Shown here in pieces: positions 21,268 through 29,351 of a stretch of 32,293 bases of DNA. The stretch covers positions 1 to 32,293 of the forward strand of contig JBBDYD010000094.1 of assembly GCA_040901865.1 (NCBI GenBank), given 5' to 3'. The notes beneath the pieces were generated by a model that had not been told where the DNA came from, ran no database searches, and worked only from the letters and a program-made list of their open reading frames with translations. Position 1 is the stretch's first letter. Each line of letters begins with the position of its first letter. The position numbers and the translations under genes are program-made. Source of the DNA: JBBDYD01 sp040901865 (lineage in GTDB: Bacteria > Bacteroidota > Ignavibacteria > UBA10030).

Positions 21268-23388
21268 ATGACCACAACAACCACCTTCATTATCGCCGAC
21301 CTTTGTTGTGCGACTGAAGAGAACACAATCAGGAGCAAACTCAGCTCTCTCAAAGGGGTCGAGGAGCTGAGATTTAACGTCGTTTCGAAGAAGCTCGAGG
21401 TCCGCCATTCCTGCGGCACCGAAAACATCCTCGCCGGGCTGAAATCGGTCGGACTGCCGGGAACGGTGGCGAGCGGAAACCGAAAACCCGCAACAGACAA
21501 AACCCTCCGCAGTTTGATTGCTTCAACCATCGCCGCTGCAAGCTCGTTTGCTGTCGGACTGCTGCTGTCCGCACTTGACCAGCCGGAGATCATCACGATT
21601 TCCCTGTTCTGTGTTTCGATCCTCCTTTCCGGATGGCGACCGGCCTTCCGGGCTTTCAAATCCGTCAGAAATCTCTCACTCGACATGAACTTTCTGATGG
21701 TGATTGCTGTCCTTGGAGCTTTGACTCTCGGGGAGTATGCCGAAGGCGCAGCCGTTATCGTCTTGTTTGCCGTGTCCCTCCTTCTCGAAGCTCTCAGCAC
21801 GGAACGGAGCCGCCGTGCGATCGAATCCCTCATGGACCTTTCTCCATCCACCGCGATGGTGAAACTTGCCGATCGCGAGGTGACCGTGCCTGTGGAGGAA
21901 GTACCCGTCGATGCGGTCATCGTCATCCGCCCGGGCGAACGTGTGCCTCTCGATGGCGTCGTGCTTTCAGGCGGATCCACCATCGATCAATCGGCCATGA
22001 CCGGCGAGTCCCTCCCCGTCCCAAAATCAATGGGTGACTTTGTGTTCGCGGGTTCCTTCAACCAACGAGGCGCCCTTGAGGTCCGGGTGACAAAAATCTC
22101 TGATGATTCCACCATCGCGAGGATCATTCGGCTCGTCGAAGAGGCCCAGGCCCGAAAGGCACCGGCTCAGACGTTTATTGAGGGGTTTGCCCGCGTGTAC
22201 ACGCCAGCTGTATTTATTCTTGCTCTCTCGCTTGCAGTTCTTCCACCCATCCTCTTCGGGGCAAGTTTCAATGACTGGTTCTATCGGGCTCTCGTACTGC
22301 TCGTCATTGCCTGCCCCTGCGCACTTGTGATCTCAACTCCGGTCAGCGTCATCAATGCAATCACCAGCGCGGCCCGGAGCGGCGTCCTGATCAAAGGTGG
22401 ACGACATCTGGAACAGCTCGCAGACATCCGGGCAATCGGATTCGACAAAACCGGCACCGTGACCGAGGGGGCCGCCGCGGTCACTGATGTGGTTTGTGTC
22501 GATTCCTTCTCTGAGTCAGAGATCATCCGCATCACCGCCGCCATCGAAGCGAAATCGGAGCACCACCTTGCACAAGCAATTCTGCGCAAGGCAGAAACGG
22601 AACGCATAGACATTCGTCGGACCGAGATCCGGGATTTTCAATCGCTTCCGGGAAAAGGCATCCGCGCAGTGGTTGACGGGGACGAATTCATCATCGGAAA
22701 TCATCTGCTGGTCGAAGAACTCGGACTCTGCAACCCGAAGCTCGAGGGCATCCTTGGGTCCCTCGAGAGTGAAGGAAAAACTGCCGTTGTCCTGTTAAAC
22801 GGCAAAGGACCGGTTGGGATCGTCGGGATATCTGATCAAGTACGTACAGAAAGCCGTGAGGCCGTGACGAGGTTGCGGCGACTCGGGATTGGGCATGTCG
22901 TCCTCATTACCGGAGACAACCGGGGAACCGCCGCTCATATTGGGGAGGCATTGGGAGTGGACGAGGTGCATTCGGAACTTCTGCCCGAGCAGAAACTCGA
23001 GGTGATCCACTCGATGAAACAGCGATATGGGCGGACAGCCATGGTGGGAGACGGTGTCAATGATGCCCCGGCGCTTGCAGCGGCTGACGTTGGCATTGCA
23101 ATGGGGGGCATTGGATCAGACACGGCTCTTGAAACCGCAGATGTCGTCCTCATGTCGGACAACCTGCTTCACATTCCGGCAACCATCGACCTTGGCAAGC
23201 GGGCGGTGGCGATCATCAAGCAGAACATTGTAATCGCGCTGGCGACCAAAGCGGTTTTCCTCGCACTCGGGGTGATGGGCCTTACGAGTCTCTGGCTGGC
23301 TATCCTGGCAGACGACGGGGCGACATTGGTTGTTGTTTTGAATAGTTTGAGGCTGCTCAATCGGACAGATAAGGGTGAGGGAGAATAA
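21268..23388 (+). CDS. P1B-type heavy-metal ATPase, Zn/Cd/Pb class
   Basis: This 706-residue pump exports metal ions across the inner membrane using ATP. The N-terminal HMA domain has DLCCATEE (C13-C14), the form seen in Zn/Cd/Pb transporters. Then come the actuator motif MTGES (T245-S248), the membrane metal motif CPC (349-351, ACPCALVISTPV), the phosphorylated Asp D393 in DKTGT, the SEHHLAQAI His motif, and GDGVNDAP (from 594). With the ArsR-type gene upstream, this makes a metal-efflux operon of the ZntA/CadA kind. The start chosen is ATG 21268; upstream in-frame codons are encoded by a word repeat. Specificity within Zn/Cd/Pb cannot be settled from sequence. Confidence 0.93.
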   Translation: MTTTTTFIIADLCCATEENTIRSKLSSLKGVEELRFNVVSKKLEVRHSCGTENILAGLKSVGLPGTVASGNRKPATDKTLRSLIASTIAAASSFAVGLLLSALDQPEIITISLFCVSILLSGWRPAFRAFKSVRNLSLDMNFLMVIAVLGALTLGEYAEGAAVIVLFAVSLLLEALSTERSRRAIESLMDLSPSTAMVKLADREVTVPVEEVPVDAVIVIRPGERVPLDGVVLSGGSTIDQSAMTGESLPVPKSMGDFVFAGSFNQRGALEVRVTKISDDSTIARIIRLVEEAQARKAPAQTFIEGFARVYTPAVFILALSLAVLPPILFGASFNDWFYRALVLLVIACPCALVISTPVSVINAITSAARSGVLIKGGRHLEQLADIRAIGFDKTGTVTEGAAAVTDVVCVDSFSESEIIRITAAIEAKSEHHLAQAILRKAETERIDIRRTEIRDFQSLPGKGIRAVVDGDEFIIGNHLLVEELGLCNPKLEGILGSLESEGKTAVVLLNGKGPVGIVGISDQVRTESREAVTRLRRLGIGHVVLITGDNRGTAAHIGEALGVDEVHSELLPEQKLEVIHSMKQRYGRTAMVGDGVNDAPALAAADVGIAMGGIGSDTALETADVVLMSDNLLHIPATIDLGKRAVAIIKQNIVIALATKAVFLALGVMGLTSLWLAILADDGATLVVVLNSLRLLNRTDKGEGE

Positions 23389-23389
23389 A

Positions 23390-23500
23390 AGAGAATGTCC
23401 AATGTCGAACGTCCAATATCGAACGCCCAATTTGGCACGGTCGGGCGGGCAGGTTCAAAGTTCAAGGTTTGGAGTGCAAGTCGACTCCTTTCACCTTGGA
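23390..23500. repeat. Word repeat (TCCAATGTCGAACG family)
   Basis: GTCCAATGTCGAACGTCCAA, TATCGAACGCCCAATTTGG and GTTCAAAGTTCAAGG words follow the ATPase stop. The first two match the copy at 12780-12830. Confidence 0.6.
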
Positions 23501-23540
23501 CTGCAAACTAGCGGCCATTACGTAATTAGCAAACTTCCCG

Positions 23541-23569
23541 TTGACTTTTTTCCCCGTTTTTGGTATCTT
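23541..23569 (+). promoter_or_regulatory. Promoter of the rplU-rpmA operon
   Basis: TTGACT (23541-23546), 17-bp spacer, TATCTT (23564-23569); the leader to the rplU ATG is about 45 nt. Confidence 0.6.
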
Positions 23570-23620
23570 TAAAGCCCGTTACATCAATCAATTTGTCTTC
23601 AAACGATCAGGATCTCAGTC

Positions 23621-23929
23621 ATGTATGCAGTAGTTGAAATCGCAGGCCAGCAGTATAAAGTCACCAAAGCCGACACGATTCACGTTCCGAAACTGGAATC
23701 CGAAGTCGGCCAGAAGGTCACATTCGACAAAGTATTGCTCGTTGGAGACGACAAGCAGACGAAAATCGGCGCTCCGTACATTGCCGGAACCCTGGTCGAA
23801 GCGACGGTGGTCAAACATCTGAAAGACGACAAGGTTGTGGTCTTCAAGAAGAACCGCCGAAAAGGTTACAAGGTAAGGCGGGGACACAGGCAACAATACA
23901 CGACACTTGAGATCACAAAGGTGGCGTAG
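23621..23929 (+). CDS. rplU: 50S ribosomal protein L21
   Basis: This 102-residue L21 contacts 23S rRNA in the large subunit. It is full-length, with MYAVVEIAGQQYKVTKADTI at the start, KVTFDKVLLVGDD, and the signature KNRRKGYKVRRGHRQQYT near the C-terminus. CAGGA lies upstream. It is followed by rpmA, the usual partner, but with a 110-bp repeat-filled spacer between them. Confidence 0.97.
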   Translation: MYAVVEIAGQQYKVTKADTIHVPKLESEVGQKVTFDKVLLVGDDKQTKIGAPYIAGTLVEATVVKHLKDDKVVVFKKNRRKGYKVRRGHRQQYTTLEITKVA

Positions 23930-23935
23930 GTATTT

Positions 23936-24016
23936 TCAATTGCCAATTGTCGATTTTCAATTGGCGAATATGGCAATCGTGGATTTCCAATTGGCAATTA
24001 TCAATTGGAAATTGAC
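23936..24016. repeat. CAATTGGCAATT word repeat between rplU and rpmA
   Basis: TTTTCAATTGCCAATTGTCG, TTTTCAATTGGCGAATATGG, TTCCAATTGGCAATTATC and CAATTGGAAATTGACAATT are partly self-complementary units. They could form hairpins within the operon mRNA. Confidence 0.7.
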
Positions 24017-24039
24017 AATTCAGGAGGATAACAAGGGTT

Positions 24040-24297
24040 ATGGCTCATAAAAAAGGCGGCGGAAGTTCACGAAACGGGCGGGACAGTCAGGCACAAAGGC
24101 TTGGTGTGAAGAGGTTTGGCGGGGAGACGGTTACCGCGGGCAGCATCCTCGTGCGCCAGCGCGGAACGAAATTCCACCCGGGCATCAATGTCGGAATCGG
24201 AAGCGACGACACCTTGTTCGCTCTGGTGACCGGCTTTGTAAAGTTCGAACGGGTCGGCAAGACCAAGAAACGAATCAGCGTTTACTCAGCAAATTAG
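24040..24297 (+). CDS. rpmA: 50S ribosomal protein L27
   Basis: This 85-residue L27 sits near the peptidyl-transferase centre. It has the normal N-terminus (MAHKKGGGSSRNGRDS, with no cleavable Firmicutes-type extension), then RLGVKRFGGETVTAGSILVR, QRGTKFHPG and SDDTLFALVTGFVKFE. A strong AGGAGG lies upstream, with an unusually long stretch (about 12 nt) to the ATG. A terminator follows at 24308. Confidence 0.97.
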   Translation: MAHKKGGGSSRNGRDSQAQRLGVKRFGGETVTAGSILVRQRGTKFHPGINVGIGSDDTLFALVTGFVKFERVGKTKKRISVYSAN

Positions 24298-24307
24298 TTC
24301 CCCTCTC

Positions 24308-24334
24308 GTCCCCGCCTTCCGGGGACTTTTTTTT
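24308..24334 (+). terminator. Rho-independent terminator after rpmA
   Basis: Stem GTCCCCG (24308-24314) / CGGGGAC (24320-24326), 5-nt loop, then eight T. Confidence 0.9.
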
Positions 24335-24392
24335 AAATCCTAGAACCCAACAGCTTCGGATCCCTTCCGGGGCGATCATCTCAGGAGTTCCC

Positions 24393-25316
24393 ATGAAAAT
24401 CACAGTCATTGGTGCCGGTAATGTCGGGGCAACAGCAGCCCAGCGAATCGCAGAAAAAGAACTTGCTAATGAAGTCGTGCTGATTGACGTTGTTGAAGGG
24501 TTACCTCAAGGCAAAGGACTCGACATGTACGAGTCTGCCCCTATCGAGGGCTTCGATGCAAAGGTGATTGGTACGAATTCATATGACCAGACCGCGAATT
24601 CTAGAATCATTCTGATTACCGCCGGCATCGCCCGGAAACCCGGCATGAGCCGGGACGACCTGCAGGCGACGAACGCCGGTATTGTCAAATCGGTAACAGA
24701 ACAAGCCGTTGCAAAGTCACCCGGCGCCATCATCATCGTGGTGTCCAATCCGCTCGACGTGATGACCTACGTCGCCAAGAAGGTGAGCGGGTTTGAACGG
24801 CACAGGGTTATCGGAATGGCAGGCGTTCTCGATTCGGCCCGTTTCCGAACTTTCATTTCGATGGAGCTTAATGTCTCCGTCGAAGATGTATCGGCGTTTG
24901 TGCTTGGCGGACACGGCGATACGATGGTCCCCCTCCCGCGCTATTCCACCGTCGCCGGAATTCCCCTCCCGGACCTGATGGATCAGGCAACAATCGACCG
25001 ATTGGTCAAGCGGACCCGTGATGGCGGAATCGAAATCGTGAACTATCTGAAAACCGGGAGCGCCTACTATGCACCCTCGGCCGCCGCGGTCGAAATGATC
25101 GAAGCCATCGTGAAAGACAAGAAACGGATTCTCCCCTGCGCAGCCTGGTTGCAGGGTGAATACGGGCAGAAGGATGTATATTGCGGAGTCCCAATAAAAC
25201 TCGGCAGCAATGGCATGGAAGAGATTATTCAGATCAAACTGACTCCTGATGAGCAGGCGGCCCTCAACAAGTCCGCTGCAGATGTGAAGGCAAGTATTGC
25301 GAAGCTGAGTATCTAG
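24393..25316 (+). CDS. mdh: Malate dehydrogenase
   Basis: This 307-residue NAD-dependent enzyme interconverts malate and oxaloacetate in the TCA cycle. It is of the LDH-like MDH class: GAGNVG (7-12), D32 for NAD, the substrate arginines R81 and R87 (ARKPGMSRDDL), N119 in SNPLDVMTY, D147/R150 in DSARFR, and catalytic H174 in GGHGDTMVP. The R81-KPGMSR form favours malate over lactate. AGGAG precedes the ATG. It lies between two terminators, so it is transcribed apart from rpmA. Confidence 0.97.
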   Translation: MKITVIGAGNVGATAAQRIAEKELANEVVLIDVVEGLPQGKGLDMYESAPIEGFDAKVIGTNSYDQTANSRIILITAGIARKPGMSRDDLQATNAGIVKSVTEQAVAKSPGAIIIVVSNPLDVMTYVAKKVSGFERHRVIGMAGVLDSARFRTFISMELNVSVEDVSAFVLGGHGDTMVPLPRYSTVAGIPLPDLMDQATIDRLVKRTRDGGIEIVNYLKTGSAYYAPSAAAVEMIEAIVKDKKRILPCAAWLQGEYGQKDVYCGVPIKLGSNGMEEIIQIKLTPDEQAALNKSAADVKASIAKLSI

Positions 25317-25334
25317 AGTAGTTGAGCAACTAAG

Positions 25335-25360
25335 CGCCGGGCGAGAGTCCGGCGTTTTTT
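25335..25360 (+). terminator. Rho-independent terminator after mdh
   Basis: Stem CGCCGG (25335-25340) / CCGGCG (25349-25354) followed by six T. Confidence 0.88.
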
Positions 25361-25364
25361 AGCC

Positions 25365-25430
25365 CTTGGGGATTTCACAGAGCTCCACAGAGGATAAGAT
25401 AAGAGGTCACAGAGAAAGGAATTGCCTTTC
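25365..25430. repeat. CACAGAG word repeat
   Basis: GATTTCACAGAGCTCCACAG and AGGTCACAGAGAAAGG words; weaker than the other copies. Confidence 0.45.
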
Positions 25431-25461
25431 AGGTTTTTTACGGCTTTTTCAGCCCAGGACG

Positions 25462-25489
25462 TTGAATTTTCAGGCAATCGATTTATAAC
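25462..25489 (+). promoter_or_regulatory. Candidate sigma70-type promoter
   Basis: TTGAAT (25462-25467), 16-bp spacer, TATAAC (25484-25489), upstream of the lipoprotein gene. Confidence 0.45.
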
Positions 25490-25566
25490 CCCTCTTGCAT
25501 CTGAAATCCCCGTTTCTTAACATGACCCTACTTGTTTCGAACACAACTCAATTCAAAGGAGGCACC

Positions 25567-26346
25567 ATGAAGTATGGACACGCGCTGCTCCTTTTCCTCG
25601 TTGCGAGCATGCTCATTGTTGTACCAAGTTGTAAGAAGGCGACCGATCCCGAAGACGTTGAGCAGGTGACGGGAGATCTGTTTCCTCTCACCGGCGGTCA
25701 CAAACTCACGTTCAACGGTTTTATTCGTGAGGCGGTCAATGATACGAACATCACTGCTACCGGAGGATTTTACAGAGGCATCATGACGGTTCTCCCCGCG
25801 GCCCCACCGCTTCCGCCGAACGTTGCCACCCTTGCGGGGACGACGTTCTTTCTCAGTGATTCATCCCTCGTCAACCCGACCCCGACCTGGGTTGTCAGTG
25901 GTTTCTATGTCAAGCGGACAACCTCGACATCGGGTGATTTCTATTTCCTCACGAACGCCGGACGATTCTACCGGACATTCAATATCCATACCACGCGTTC
26001 GGACTCTTTGAAGTGGATCCTCCTCGTCAAGGAAAACGCCTTCGTCGGGCAAACCTGGAATGCCTTCGACAGCTCGTATGCTGCCCCCGGAGTAGGAACG
26101 GCACGGCTCAAGATTGATTGTGTTTTTGACGGGCTGACCGCTGTCACTGTGAACGGCCAAACGTTTTCCGGTTATAAGCTGACTGCGACCCGGTCCGTGT
26201 TCGTTGGCACCTCCACCACTCCTATTGCTCAGGGTGCCACGGCCACCGTCTGGCTTGTTCCGGGCCTGGGCATTGTCAAGTTTCTCTTCAATTCGGATGG
26301 TGAAACACCGGGATTTGACCGCAGTTTGCTCAGTAAAAATTTCTAA
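25567..26346 (+). CDS. Hypothetical lipoprotein, 259 aa
   Basis: The signal and lipobox LIVVPSC place the lipidated Cys at 22, so the protein is probably anchored in the envelope. The rest is Thr/Val-rich and beta-strand-like (LTGGHKLTFNGFI, PTWVVSGFYVKRTTSTSGDF, GQTWNAFDSSYAAPG, TVWLVPGLGIVKFLFNSDG), resembling lipoproteins of unknown function with a repeated beta fold. AAAGGAGG lies directly before the ATG at 25567; the frame is open to 25495, but the start is set by this site. A terminator follows the stop by about 30 bp. No enzymatic motif is seen. Confidence 0.75.
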   Translation: MKYGHALLLFLVASMLIVVPSCKKATDPEDVEQVTGDLFPLTGGHKLTFNGFIREAVNDTNITATGGFYRGIMTVLPAAPPLPPNVATLAGTTFFLSDSSLVNPTPTWVVSGFYVKRTTSTSGDFYFLTNAGRFYRTFNIHTTRSDSLKWILLVKENAFVGQTWNAFDSSYAAPGVGTARLKIDCVFDGLTAVTVNGQTFSGYKLTATRSVFVGTSTTPIAQGATATVWLVPGLGIVKFLFNSDGETPGFDRSLLSKNF

Positions 26347-26376
26347 CTTCTTTGTTCTCTTGCACATCTCAACAAG

Positions 26377-26406
26377 CCCCGACAGTTCCCCCGTCGGGGT
26401 TTGTTG
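26377..26406 (+). terminator. Terminator between lipoprotein and TonB receptor genes
   Basis: Stem CCCCGAC (26377-26383) / GTCGGGG (26393-26399), extended by AACAAG / TTTGTT with one wobble; a short T-rich tail follows. Confidence 0.8.
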
Positions 26407-26454
26407 AATGTACGCCCACAGATTGAGCCGGACACCGGCGGGAGACATACATCC

Positions 26455-28755
26455 GTGAAATTCCCATTCCTTGTTCGTCCGACGTTTCTCCTTATCCTGC
26501 TGTTTGCGTCTGTTTCATTGTCGATCGCTCAAAACCAAAACACCGGTCAGATCGCGGGGCTTGTCAAGGACGACGAGAACCGACAGGGTATTCCGTTTGT
26601 AAACATGGTGATCAGAGGAACTCAAATAGGAGCGGCGACCGATGAGGACGGACGATACGTGATCCGAAACATCCCGCCCGGAGAATATAACCTGGCCGTT
26701 TCCGCCGTCGGCTTTAAGACCACAGAAGTGTCGGTTCGGATCGAGCCGGGCACGTCCCTGACACAGGATTTTCACCTCGTTCATTCCATGGTCGAGCTGG
26801 GCGAAGTGCTGGTCTATGGGGCCTCCTTGAGGCGTGAGCGGATCACCGAGGCGCCTGCATCCATTACCATTATCGAAGCGAAAGATATCGCAAGGAACGC
26901 GGGTCACGGTCAGCTCCCCAAGCTGCTTGAAGCGGAACCGGGTGTCGACATGGTGCAAAGCGGTCTTTTTGATTTCAACATCAACACCCGCGGCTTTAAC
27001 AGCTCCCTTAACAGAAGACTGCTTATTCTGCTTGACGGCCGTGATCTTGGAACGGCGTTTCTCGGTGCTACCGAGTGGAACGGATTGACCATACCTCTTG
27101 AGGAACTTGGGAGGATCGAGCTTGTGCGCGGTCCGGGTTCGGCGTTGTACGGAGCAAACGCGTATAACGGCGTCATGAATATCACCTCCGTCCCGCCAAG
27201 GGCAGGTCAGGGAACAAAGGTGATCCTTGGAGTCGGTGAACTCAGCATGTTTCGGGGCGACGTACGTCATGCCGGCTTGAGCGGACCGTGGAGTTACCGG
27301 ATCAACCTCGGAGCCATTACCGGAAAGACCTTCAGCAAAGTGCGAACCGGGAGGAAGTTCGAGTATGGCGGGTTGCATCCGTTGCTGAACGACGAACTGA
27401 AGGATTTGAACACGGGTCCAGTTCAAAACATGTATGCTTCCGCCCGGCTGGATTACGATTACGCCGACGGATCGGTTGCAACGGTGGAGGGCGGTATAGC
27501 AGAGGTGAAGAATGAAGTCATTGTGACAGGAATCGGGCGCGTTCAGGTTCAGCACGCGCGGCGGCCCTGGGCGAGGATTGCATACACCGGACACGGGTTC
27601 AGCTTCCTCGGATGGACGAGCGCCCGTGTGAATGTGGAACCTGAGGTGTCTCTCTCAACAGGACTTGACTTATATCAGGATGCGTTGATTTCCCAGGCAG
27701 AAGCCCAATACAGCTTCGACGCCCTGGACAAACAACTCCGAGCGGTGGTTGGTGTTTCCCACCGATTTGTCGACGTCGGCACAAAGGGGACGTTAATGCT
27801 GGACACGCGGCACGATAACATGACGGGCATTTTCGGCCAGCTTGAATACAAGATCGCCGACGACCTCAAAGCGGTGATTGCCATCCGATGGGACCGCAGC
27901 ACGCTGCATCCGAGCATCTTTTCGCCCAAGGCCGCAGTAGTGTATTCATTCCTCGAAGGTCATTCTTTGCGCGCCACATTTAACCGGGCGTTTCAGTCTC
28001 CAAACTATTCCGAGCTCTATCTTCACGTGAAGCATCCGATCCGTCCGCTCGCTTACTACGGAAACATGGTGGAAAACCCAGCGGGACTTACGGGATTCGT
28101 CGGCGGCGCTCAGCCAGGAGCGCTCAAGGATATGAAGGTCGAGAAGATTGTCGGTTATGAACTGGGCTACAAGGGAGTTTTTTCGAACGCGATGTTTCTT
28201 ACTGTGGACGCATACTTCAGTGAGTTGACTGATTTTGTGACCGATCTCGCCGTCGGTGTGAATCCGCGTTTTCCGGCCAGCGGTGGTATTTACCAGGGTG
28301 AATCCGTTCCCCGCACAATATGGTCCTACGTCAATGCCGGATATGTCCGCGAGGCCGGCATTGAGATTGGAGCAAACTATTACCTCACGGATGAATGGGT
28401 GTTTCGGGGAAATTACTCGCAGTATTCCTTTGAAGTACTGGAAACAAACGTCAACGACGTTCTCATTCCGAACTCTCCGAAACGCCGGATCGGCGGCGGG
28501 GTAACGTACGCGTACGGAATGGGGGATGTGGGGGTCAGCATTAAATATGTGCCCGAATTTGAATGGGCGGCCGGAATCTTCCGGGGAACGATCCCTACTT
28601 ACACGATTCTGGACCTGAGCGGCACGTACATGGCCACCAGCCACCTGATGCTCAGCATCAACATTTCAAATGCGCTCGACAGGGAGCATTATCAGATCTT
28701 TGGTGGATCGATTCTCGGACGGCGGAGTGTTGTGACGGCGGTGTATTCGTTTTAA
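26455..28755 (+). CDS. TonB-dependent receptor with CarboxypepD_reg-like domain
   Basis: This is an outer-membrane active-transport channel, about 766 residues from the GTG at 26455. It has a signal peptide (LLILLFASVSLSIAQ) and a CarboxypepD-regulatory-like beta-sandwich (about 30-110: GQIAGLVKDDENRQGIPFVN, IPPGEYNLAVSAVGF). A plug domain follows (about 130-235: ASITIIEAKDIA, LLEAEPGVDMVQ, RRLLILLDGRDLG, LGRIELVRGPGSALYGANAY), then the barrel, ending in the aromatic C-terminus VVTAVYSF. The plug's RGPGSALYGANAYNGV is diagnostic. The ligand is unknown (siderophore, vitamin or glycan); no SusD or partner gene is next to it. GGGAGA precedes the GTG; a longer TTG-started frame overlaps the terminator and is less likely. 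Confidence 0.93.
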   Translation: MKFPFLVRPTFLLILLFASVSLSIAQNQNTGQIAGLVKDDENRQGIPFVNMVIRGTQIGAATDEDGRYVIRNIPPGEYNLAVSAVGFKTTEVSVRIEPGTSLTQDFHLVHSMVELGEVLVYGASLRRERITEAPASITIIEAKDIARNAGHGQLPKLLEAEPGVDMVQSGLFDFNINTRGFNSSLNRRLLILLDGRDLGTAFLGATEWNGLTIPLEELGRIELVRGPGSALYGANAYNGVMNITSVPPRAGQGTKVILGVGELSMFRGDVRHAGLSGPWSYRINLGAITGKTFSKVRTGRKFEYGGLHPLLNDELKDLNTGPVQNMYASARLDYDYADGSVATVEGGIAEVKNEVIVTGIGRVQVQHARRPWARIAYTGHGFSFLGWTSARVNVEPEVSLSTGLDLYQDALISQAEAQYSFDALDKQLRAVVGVSHRFVDVGTKGTLMLDTRHDNMTGIFGQLEYKIADDLKAVIAIRWDRSTLHPSIFSPKAAVVYSFLEGHSLRATFNRAFQSPNYSELYLHVKHPIRPLAYYGNMVENPAGLTGFVGGAQPGALKDMKVEKIVGYELGYKGVFSNAMFLTVDAYFSELTDFVTDLAVGVNPRFPASGGIYQGESVPRTIWSYVNAGYVREAGIEIGANYYLTDEWVFRGNYSQYSFEVLETNVNDVLIPNSPKRRIGGGVTYAYGMGDVGVSIKYVPEFEWAAGIFRGTIPTYTILDLSGTYMATSHLMLSINISNALDREHYQIFGGSILGRRSVVTAVYSF

Positions 28756-28760
28756 GAGGG

Positions 28761-28855
28761 GGCGATTCCCCCCTTACAGAGACTCCCGGAATCTTCATGT
28801 GTAAAACGATGGAAGATTCCGGGAGTCTTGCCGTGATGGGGGGAATCTCCCCAAC
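28761..28855. terminator. Strong nested hairpin between convergent genes
   Basis: A perfect 17-bp stem, AGACTCCCGGAATCTTC (28780-28796) and its complement (28812-28828), sits inside an outer pair GGGGGCGATTCCCCCC / GGGGGGAATCTCCCC. It can terminate transcription from both sides or act as an mRNA 3' shield. T-runs are weak. Confidence 0.65.
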
Positions 28856-28866
28856 CGGCAACCCTG

Positions 28867-29346
28867 CTACCGCAGTCTTTTCAGATTTATCGCCATTTCC
28901 ACCGTTGTGCCTGTTACTGTCGGATGGAAGTCAACCCGATCCATCATTGACCTGATTAGGAAAATCCCCCTACCGCTTTCTTTCAAGAGGTTCTGTTCGT
29001 CGAGCGGATTAGGGACGCTTGCAGGATCGAACCCACCCCCCTCATCCGACACGCTCACCATGATCGAATCCCTGTTCACCACGCATCGGACGCACACTTT
29101 CTTCGCCGGATCGGATTTATTTCCGTGAAGAATAGCGTTGTTGACGGCTTCCGTGGTTGAGACAAACAGGCGGTGAAACGTTCCATCGTCCAGCCGTGTT
29201 CGTTTGTTCACTTCCCCGAGGAATTTTTCAACCCTGCGGATCTCCCCGGGCATGCTGATGCACACCATCTCGAACAGCGTGCGAGGATGATCGCCATTGC
29301 CCCGTTCGATCTTTGCCACAACAGGATTTCTCTTTTTCTTCGCCAT
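28867..29346 (-). CDS. RsbW/SpoIIAB-type anti-sigma regulatory ATPase
   Basis: This 159-residue single GHKL ATPase domain follows a basic N-terminal tail. N-box EAVNNAILHGN (66-76), G1 DEGGGFDP (101-108) and G2 GRGIFLIRSMMDRVDF (125-140) are all present. There is no dimerisation/phosphoacceptor domain, so it belongs with the serine-kinase anti-sigma factors (RsbW/RsbT/BtrW) rather than histidine kinases. Such proteins phosphorylate a STAS antagonist or hold a sigma factor; neither partner is encoded in this window. The ATG at 29346 is used; the longer frame overlaps the upstream gene. It starts 5 bp after the beta-barrel gene's stop, so both are probably one transcript. Confidence 0.88.
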   Translation of the reverse strand: MAKKKRNPVVAKIERGNGDHPRTLFEMVCISMPGEIRRVEKFLGEVNKRTRLDDGTFHRLFVSTTEAVNNAILHGNKSDPAKKVCVRCVVNRDSIMVSVSDEGGGFDPASVPNPLDEQNLLKESGRGIFLIRSMMDRVDFHPTVTGTTVEMAINLKRLR

Positions 29347-29351
29347 AAAGG

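Noticed and set aside
21126..21983. Minus-strand open frame over the start of the P-type ATPase
   Set aside because: Ser/Arg/Thr-rich translation typical of an antisense shadow; the plus-strand protein has all its motifs.
26515..27594. 359-residue open frame on the minus strand inside the TonB receptor gene
   Set aside because: It lies fully antisense to a gene with clear domains, and its translation is low-complexity and matches nothing I know; it follows from codon bias of the real gene.
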